The notes under the pieces were generated by a model. It was not told where the DNA came from and searched no databases. It was given only the letters and a program-made list of their open reading frames with translations. A DNA stretch of 34,453 nucleotides, taken from NCBI GenBank assembly GCA_964555675.1, contig CAZKTU010000045.1:1-34453 (forward strand), read 5' to 3'. This DNA is from CAIWXH01 sp964555675. GTDB lineage: Bacteria; Chloroflexota; Chloroflexia; Chloroflexales; Chloroflexaceae. Numbering within the stretch: the first letter of the stretch is position 1; each line of letters opens with the position of its first letter. Shown here one piece after another: positions 30,804 to 34,453 of the stretch. Position numbers and translations under genes: made by a program.

Positions 30804-32228
30804 ATGGCAGAGCCAGACACTCAGCAGGCCCGCCGTGTGGTCCACCCCCAGCTTGGGCCCGGCGAGCTGCTGCGCACCTATATGGGCGGCTACGAGCTCG
30901 AGGTGCGCTTCGATTCGGGGCGGCGCTACAGGCTGCCCGCGCGCGAGTTCGAGCCCGAGTCGCTCAGCGCCTGGCTGCCCCGCGCCGCCGCAACCGCCGC
31001 CGCTCCCCGCGTCGCCGTGCTCGAGCATGACCAGTTTCGCGCCCGCCAGACCCTCGAGGCCCTGCGCCTGGGCATCGTGCCCGTCCAGGATGTCGAGACG
31101 CTCACGATCGGCCTCGAGGCCGAGCGCGTCAGCCTCGACCGGGCCCTCGCCCGCAGCAAAGAGCGCGGCGGCGACGCCATGGCCGTGATCGGCGACTATG
31201 GCTTCGGCAAGAGCCACTTCGTCGAGCTGGCCGCGCGTCGCGCCCTGCGCGAGAACCTGCTGGTCGCCTCGGCCAGCCTCGACCTGGTCGAGGTGCCGCC
31301 CGGCAAGGCCAACGAGATCTATGGGGCCCTCGTGCGCAGCCTGCGCTACCCCGATAGCGACGAGCGCGGCCTCGCCCCGCTGCTCAGGCGCGCCGCCGCG
31401 ACCCCGGGCCTGCCCGAGCAACTGGCCGCCCGCAGCCCCCGCGAGCAGGATGACCCCCTCGTCGCGGCGCTGCGGGCCCTGGCCGATTGTCCGAGCCAGA
31501 GCGCCTTCGACGATACGGTGCTCTGGCTCTCGGGGCTGCTGCGCACGCCCAGCGCCGAGATGAAGAGCTGCCTGAAGCGCCCGCCGCGGCTCTATCTGTC
31601 CGGCGAGCTCGCCCGCCAGTACAGCTACCTGCTGACGACGGTCAGCGTCCTGGCCACCGCCCTGGGGTACAGCGGCCTGGCCGTGCTGATCGACGAGTCC
31701 GAGCACTACTCGCTGCTGCGGGCCACGCAGCGCGGCCGCGCCGACGCCTTTTTCAAGGCCATGATCTACGCGGCCCTCGGCCCGAACGGTAGCCGCGTCG
31801 ACCCCAAGACCATCCCTTACCACGGCAAGGCCGAGTACGAGCTGAGCTTCGCCTCGAGCCCCAACCTCTTCTTCCTCTTCGCCCTCACCGAGAGCGAGAA
31901 CCGCATGCCGGTCGATAGCTGGCTCGCGCCCTCGCAGATCCTGCGCCTCGACGACCGCTTCATCGAGCGCGATCTGCTCGAGTTCTTCAAGACTCTGCTG
32001 CGCTACCACAGCATCGCCTACGGCTACGCCTACCCGCCCCCCCGCGAGCGCTACGAAGAGCTGGTCAGGGCCGTGCCCGCCATGCTCTCGCGGGCCCTCG
32101 CCCAGCACCGTATCAACCTGCGCGAGGTGATCCGCCTGGCCGTCACCAGCTGCGATCTGCTCTTCCTCCACCCCGACTACACCGCCACAGAGCTGGTGGC
32201 CGAGCTGGGCAAGGGGCTCAAGCTGTAG
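30804..32228 (+). CDS. DUF2791 / BrxD-like P-loop ATPase (second copy) with SH3-like N-terminal domain
   Basis: A 474-residue ATPase related to the gene before it. Walker A GDYGFGKSH (130-138), Walker B LAVLIDESEH (292-301, D297 and E298), and a sensor-like FFLFALTESENR. The extra N-terminal ~55 residues contain VVHPQLGPGELLRTYMGG and a VRFDSGRRYRLP strand pair, resembling the small CarD/UvrD-C-terminal tudor/SH3-like barrel (V.H..FG.G.V......V.F..G) used for nucleic-acid or polymerase contact. Start: I use the ATG at 30804, with GGGGA eight bases upstream; an ATG at 30765 would add 13 residues whose codons lack the GC third-position bias of this genome, although it lies only three bases after the previous stop. 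The two ATPases differ enough in length and loop to be separate subunits, not a recent tandem copy. Confidence 0.83.
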   Translation: MAEPDTQQARRVVHPQLGPGELLRTYMGGYELEVRFDSGRRYRLPAREFEPESLSAWLPRAAATAAAPRVAVLEHDQFRARQTLEALRLGIVPVQDVETLTIGLEAERVSLDRALARSKERGGDAMAVIGDYGFGKSHFVELAARRALRENLLVASASLDLVEVPPGKANEIYGALVRSLRYPDSDERGLAPLLRRAAATPGLPEQLAARSPREQDDPLVAALRALADCPSQSAFDDTVLWLSGLLRTPSAEMKSCLKRPPRLYLSGELARQYSYLLTTVSVLATALGYSGLAVLIDESEHYSLLRATQRGRADAFFKAMIYAALGPNGSRVDPKTIPYHGKAEYELSFASSPNLFFLFALTESENRMPVDSWLAPSQILRLDDRFIERDLLEFFKTLLRYHSIAYGYAYPPPRERYEELVRAVPAMLSRALAQHRINLREVIRLAVTSCDLLFLHPDYTATELVAELGKGLKL

Positions 32229-32248
32229 GCGCTACGCGCGGAGGCCCG

Positions 32249-34348
32249 ATGACCCTCCACGAGCAGCTTGCCCTCAAGGCGCGCCTGCCGCGCGCCTGGC
32301 CGGCCTTCTTCGAGCGCTACGGCAGCTTTACGCCCGCCCAGCTTCTCGCCATCCCGCCGCTGCTCGCGGGCGCTAACCTGCTGCTCTGCGCGCCCACCGC
32401 CGGCGGCAAGACCGCCGCCGCCCTGGCCCCGTTGCTCGAGCGCCACTGCCCGCCGAGGCGTCCGCCCAACACGCTGCGCATCCTCTACCTCACCCCCACC
32501 CGCGCCCTGGTGAACGACCTGCGGACCCGCCTGGCCCACCCCCTCGCCACCCTCGGCGTGCGCCTCGGCGTCAAGACCGGCGACGGCTCGTTCGCCGCGG
32601 GCCGCCCGCCCGACCTGCTGCTCACCACCCCCGAGTCGCTCGACTCCCTGCTCGCCACACGCGCGGCGCTCTTCAGCCAGTTGCAGGCCGTGGTGATCGA
32701 CGAGCTGCATATCTTCGACGGCACGCCCCGCGGCGACCAGCTTCTGGCCCTGCTCGCCCGCCTCGCCCAGGTGCGCGCCTACGCTGCCAGCCGGGGCGAC
32801 GCCCCCGACGCCGGCTTGCAGCGTGTCGCTCTCTCGGCCACCCTCGTGGGCCCCGAGGCGGCGGCGACGCGCTACCTCGGCCCCGCCCAGGTCGTGCGGG
32901 TTCCAGGCGGGCGCGCCCTCAACGCCGAGCTGATCGCCATGGGCGCCACGGGCGCCGGGCTGCACGAGCTCCTGGCGAGCTGCGGTCGGCGCGGCTGGCG
33001 CAAGCTCCTGGCCTTCTGCAACAGCCGCGCCGAGGTCGAGGCGTGTGCCGCGGCCGTGCGCGACGCCGGCTCGTTCGGCGGCGGCGTCTTCACCCACTAC
33101 TCGAACCTCGAGCCGCGACGCCGGCGCGAGATCGAGCAGAGCTTTGCGGCGGCTGAAGCGGCGATCTGCTTCACCAGCAGCACCCTCGAGCTGGGCATCG
33201 ACATCGGCTCGATCGACGCCGCCGTGCTGATCGGTCCCCCCGGCAGCGCCGCCTCATTCGCCCAGCGCCTCGGCCGCGCCAACCGGCGGGGCGGGGCCGT
33301 GAACCTCGCCTGCTGTTACCATACGCCCCTCGAGCGCCTGCTCTTTCAGGCTCTGCTGGAGACGAGCGAGCGAGCCATGGCGCTGCCTCAGGGGGCGGCC
33401 GCCCCCGCCTTCCGGCCTTCGGTGGCGGTGCAGCAGATCTTCAGCCTGATCAAGCAGAGCCCCACGGCGGCGCTGCGGCCCGTCCAGCTCGAGGGCCTCT
33501 TCGCCGGCCTGCTCGCTCCGGCCGAGCTTGGCGCGCTGCTGACCGAGCTCTCGCTGCGCGGCTATCTGGCCCCGGGGCGGCCGGGCGAACTGCGGGCGGG
33601 CGAGCGGCTCGCCCGGCTCTTCGACCAGCAGATCGGCCCCCAGGTCGAACTGAGCATCCACAGCAATCTTCAGGCGAGCCCTGGGCCGACGATCGAGGTG
33701 CGCGACCAGCATACCGGGCGGGCGGTGGCCCGTGTCGACGCTCTCTGGCTCGGCCGCGACCAGTTGACCCTGGAGGGCCGGCCGGTGAGCGTGACCTGGA
33801 GCGACGGCGAGGCCCTCTGGGTCAGCGCCGATAGCTCGCGCTCGTCCGGCGAGCAGGGGCGCCGGCCGATCTACCGCTCGGGGCGCCAGTTGCTGGCCTA
33901 CGAGCTGGCGCGGCTGCTGCCCGACCAGTTGGGGCTGGCCCCTGGCGTCGCCCCATTCATTGCCGCCGGGGCGGGCTACTGCTGGTTCCACTGGCTCGGC
34001 GACCTGTATGGGCAGGCCCTGCTCGACCTGCTGCGCTACACGACGCCGGCCGAGGCCGGCGAGGCGCCCGGGCTGGCACTGCTGGTCTCCGAGCCGCCGC
34101 GGGCCGCGCCCGCCTGGGACGAGGCGCTCGTGATAGGTTATCTCAAAGAGAGCTATCGCCGGCTCGAGCCGCTGCTCGACCTCGGCGCGTTCCACCATCT
34201 GCTGCCGCCCGCCCTGCGCCAGAGCGCCGTAGTGGCCCGCTTCGACGTGCCGCGCTTCCTGGCCGCGCTCGCCGAGCTCAGGCCCGTACCAGCGCCCGAG
34301 CCGCTGACCGAGGGCCTGGCGCGCCTGGCTGATCTGGCCGCGGTATAA
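32249..34348 (+). CDS. Lhr/BrxHI-like superfamily 2 DEAD/DEAH helicase
   Basis: A 699-residue SF2 helicase with all motifs: Q-like FTPAQ (27-31), I APTAGGKT (48-55), Ia PTRALVNDL (83-91), Ib TTPESLD (126-132), II DELH (151-154), III SAT (196-198), IV-like AFCNSR (255-260), V TSSTLELGIDIG (309-320), VI QRLGRANRRGG (339-349). The C-terminal half (350-699) holds a winged-helix-like region and a further beta/alpha domain, as in the shorter Lhr relatives; it is less than half the length of full Lhr (~1500). BREX helicase BrxHI is of this Lhr-like kind. It should unwind or translocate on DNA or DNA-RNA hybrids using ATP. It starts 20 bases after the second ATPase, so co-transcription is near certain. 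Confidence 0.9.
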   Translation: MTLHEQLALKARLPRAWPAFFERYGSFTPAQLLAIPPLLAGANLLLCAPTAGGKTAAALAPLLERHCPPRRPPNTLRILYLTPTRALVNDLRTRLAHPLATLGVRLGVKTGDGSFAAGRPPDLLLTTPESLDSLLATRAALFSQLQAVVIDELHIFDGTPRGDQLLALLARLAQVRAYAASRGDAPDAGLQRVALSATLVGPEAAATRYLGPAQVVRVPGGRALNAELIAMGATGAGLHELLASCGRRGWRKLLAFCNSRAEVEACAAAVRDAGSFGGGVFTHYSNLEPRRRREIEQSFAAAEAAICFTSSTLELGIDIGSIDAAVLIGPPGSAASFAQRLGRANRRGGAVNLACCYHTPLERLLFQALLETSERAMALPQGAAAPAFRPSVAVQQIFSLIKQSPTAALRPVQLEGLFAGLLAPAELGALLTELSLRGYLAPGRPGELRAGERLARLFDQQIGPQVELSIHSNLQASPGPTIEVRDQHTGRAVARVDALWLGRDQLTLEGRPVSVTWSDGEALWVSADSSRSSGEQGRRPIYRSGRQLLAYELARLLPDQLGLAPGVAPFIAAGAGYCWFHWLGDLYGQALLDLLRYTTPAEAGEAPGLALLVSEPPRAAPAWDEALVIGYLKESYRRLEPLLDLGAFHHLLPPALRQSAVVARFDVPRFLAALAELRPVPAPEPLTEGLARLADLAAV

Positions 34349-34453
34349 GAAGACTCGGTCTGCTACGCACTACTAGCGGCCACCCTGCAACACTGGTCGG
34401 CCGCGCGGCGTAGAACAGACAGAACGCCGGACGATCCGCGCAACGGGCGCCGG
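34349..34453. other. Region after the operon with a compound hairpin
   Basis: No gene is seen before the window ends. A nested inverted repeat is present: outer arms GTCTGCTACGC (34358-34368) and GCGTAG-AA-CAGAC (34408-34420), inner arms GCGGCCACC (34376-34384) and GGT-C-GGCCGC (34395-34404). It may end the operon transcript; no T-run follows. Confidence 0.4.

Noticed and set aside
28383..34348. Complete BREX system
   Set aside because: No PglX, PglZ, BrxC/PglY, BrxA or BrxB within the window, and the operon start is preceded by an unrelated peroxiredoxin and its terminator.
34358..34420. Integron attC site
   Set aside because: Nested palindrome shape is similar, but the core GTTRRRY/RYYYAAC sites are missing and there is no integrase or cassette array.

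Overview
GC-rich window with 21 protein-coding genes, no rRNA or tRNA that I can recognise, and one 100-base assembly gap (18192-18291). The strong G/C preference at third codon positions, the gene types (CrtI, DUF2207 membrane protein, very large secreted FN3/VWA protein) and the C-terminal motif YLPTVRR on that protein, which I recall from secreted proteins of Chloroflexus/Roseiflexus-type bacteria, suggest a member of the Chloroflexota (class Chloroflexia). This is inference; no phylogenetic marker gene is present. The gap suggests a draft or metagenome assembly.

Layout. 1-2592: a GT87-type membrane glycosyltransferase (+) converging on a three-LysM membrane protein (-). 2874-5593: class I DAHP synthase and an amidase-signature enzyme (+). 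5614-10259: an MFS transporter and a 1071-residue Asp-box beta-propeller protein (-). 10551-14462: membrane urate hydroxylase PuuD with fused cytochrome c, and an orphan MASE1-PAS-GAF hybrid-domain sensor histidine kinase (+). 14437-19310 (-): an App1-type phosphatidate phosphatase-like protein, an acyl-CoA/acyl-ACP ligase translationally coupled to an alpha/beta hydrolase, the gap embedded in a direct-repeat patch, and a second alpha/beta hydrolase. 19511-19759: a tiny thioredoxin-like [2Fe-2S] protein (+). 19820-23176 (-): phytoene desaturase CrtI and a DUF2207 lipoprotein/membrane protein. 23361-28219 (+): a 1420-residue secreted CLCA-like metalloprotease/VWA protein and a Bcp-type peroxiredoxin.

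28383-34348 (+) is the most interesting part: a compact four-gene operon behind an extended -10 promoter. It encodes an unrecognised coiled-coil protein (348 aa), two different DUF2791/BrxD-type P-loop ATPases (432 and 474 aa) and an Lhr/BrxHI-like SF2 helicase (699 aa). In BREX types 2 and 6 a BrxD-BrxHI pair accompanies PglX, PglZ and BrxC/PglY; here none of those is present within the window, the ATPase is duplicated and diverged, and an unknown protein leads the operon. This looks like a stand-alone DNA-processing or defence module and is my main candidate for an undescribed system.

Non-coding structures include a 120-bp imperfect palindrome built from four plus four inverted heptads (15540-15659), a 32-bp direct repeat next to the gap, a perfect 15-bp bidirectional hairpin between two convergent genes (19768-19800), and a TATAAT placed six bases before an ATG, which could mean a leaderless transcript.
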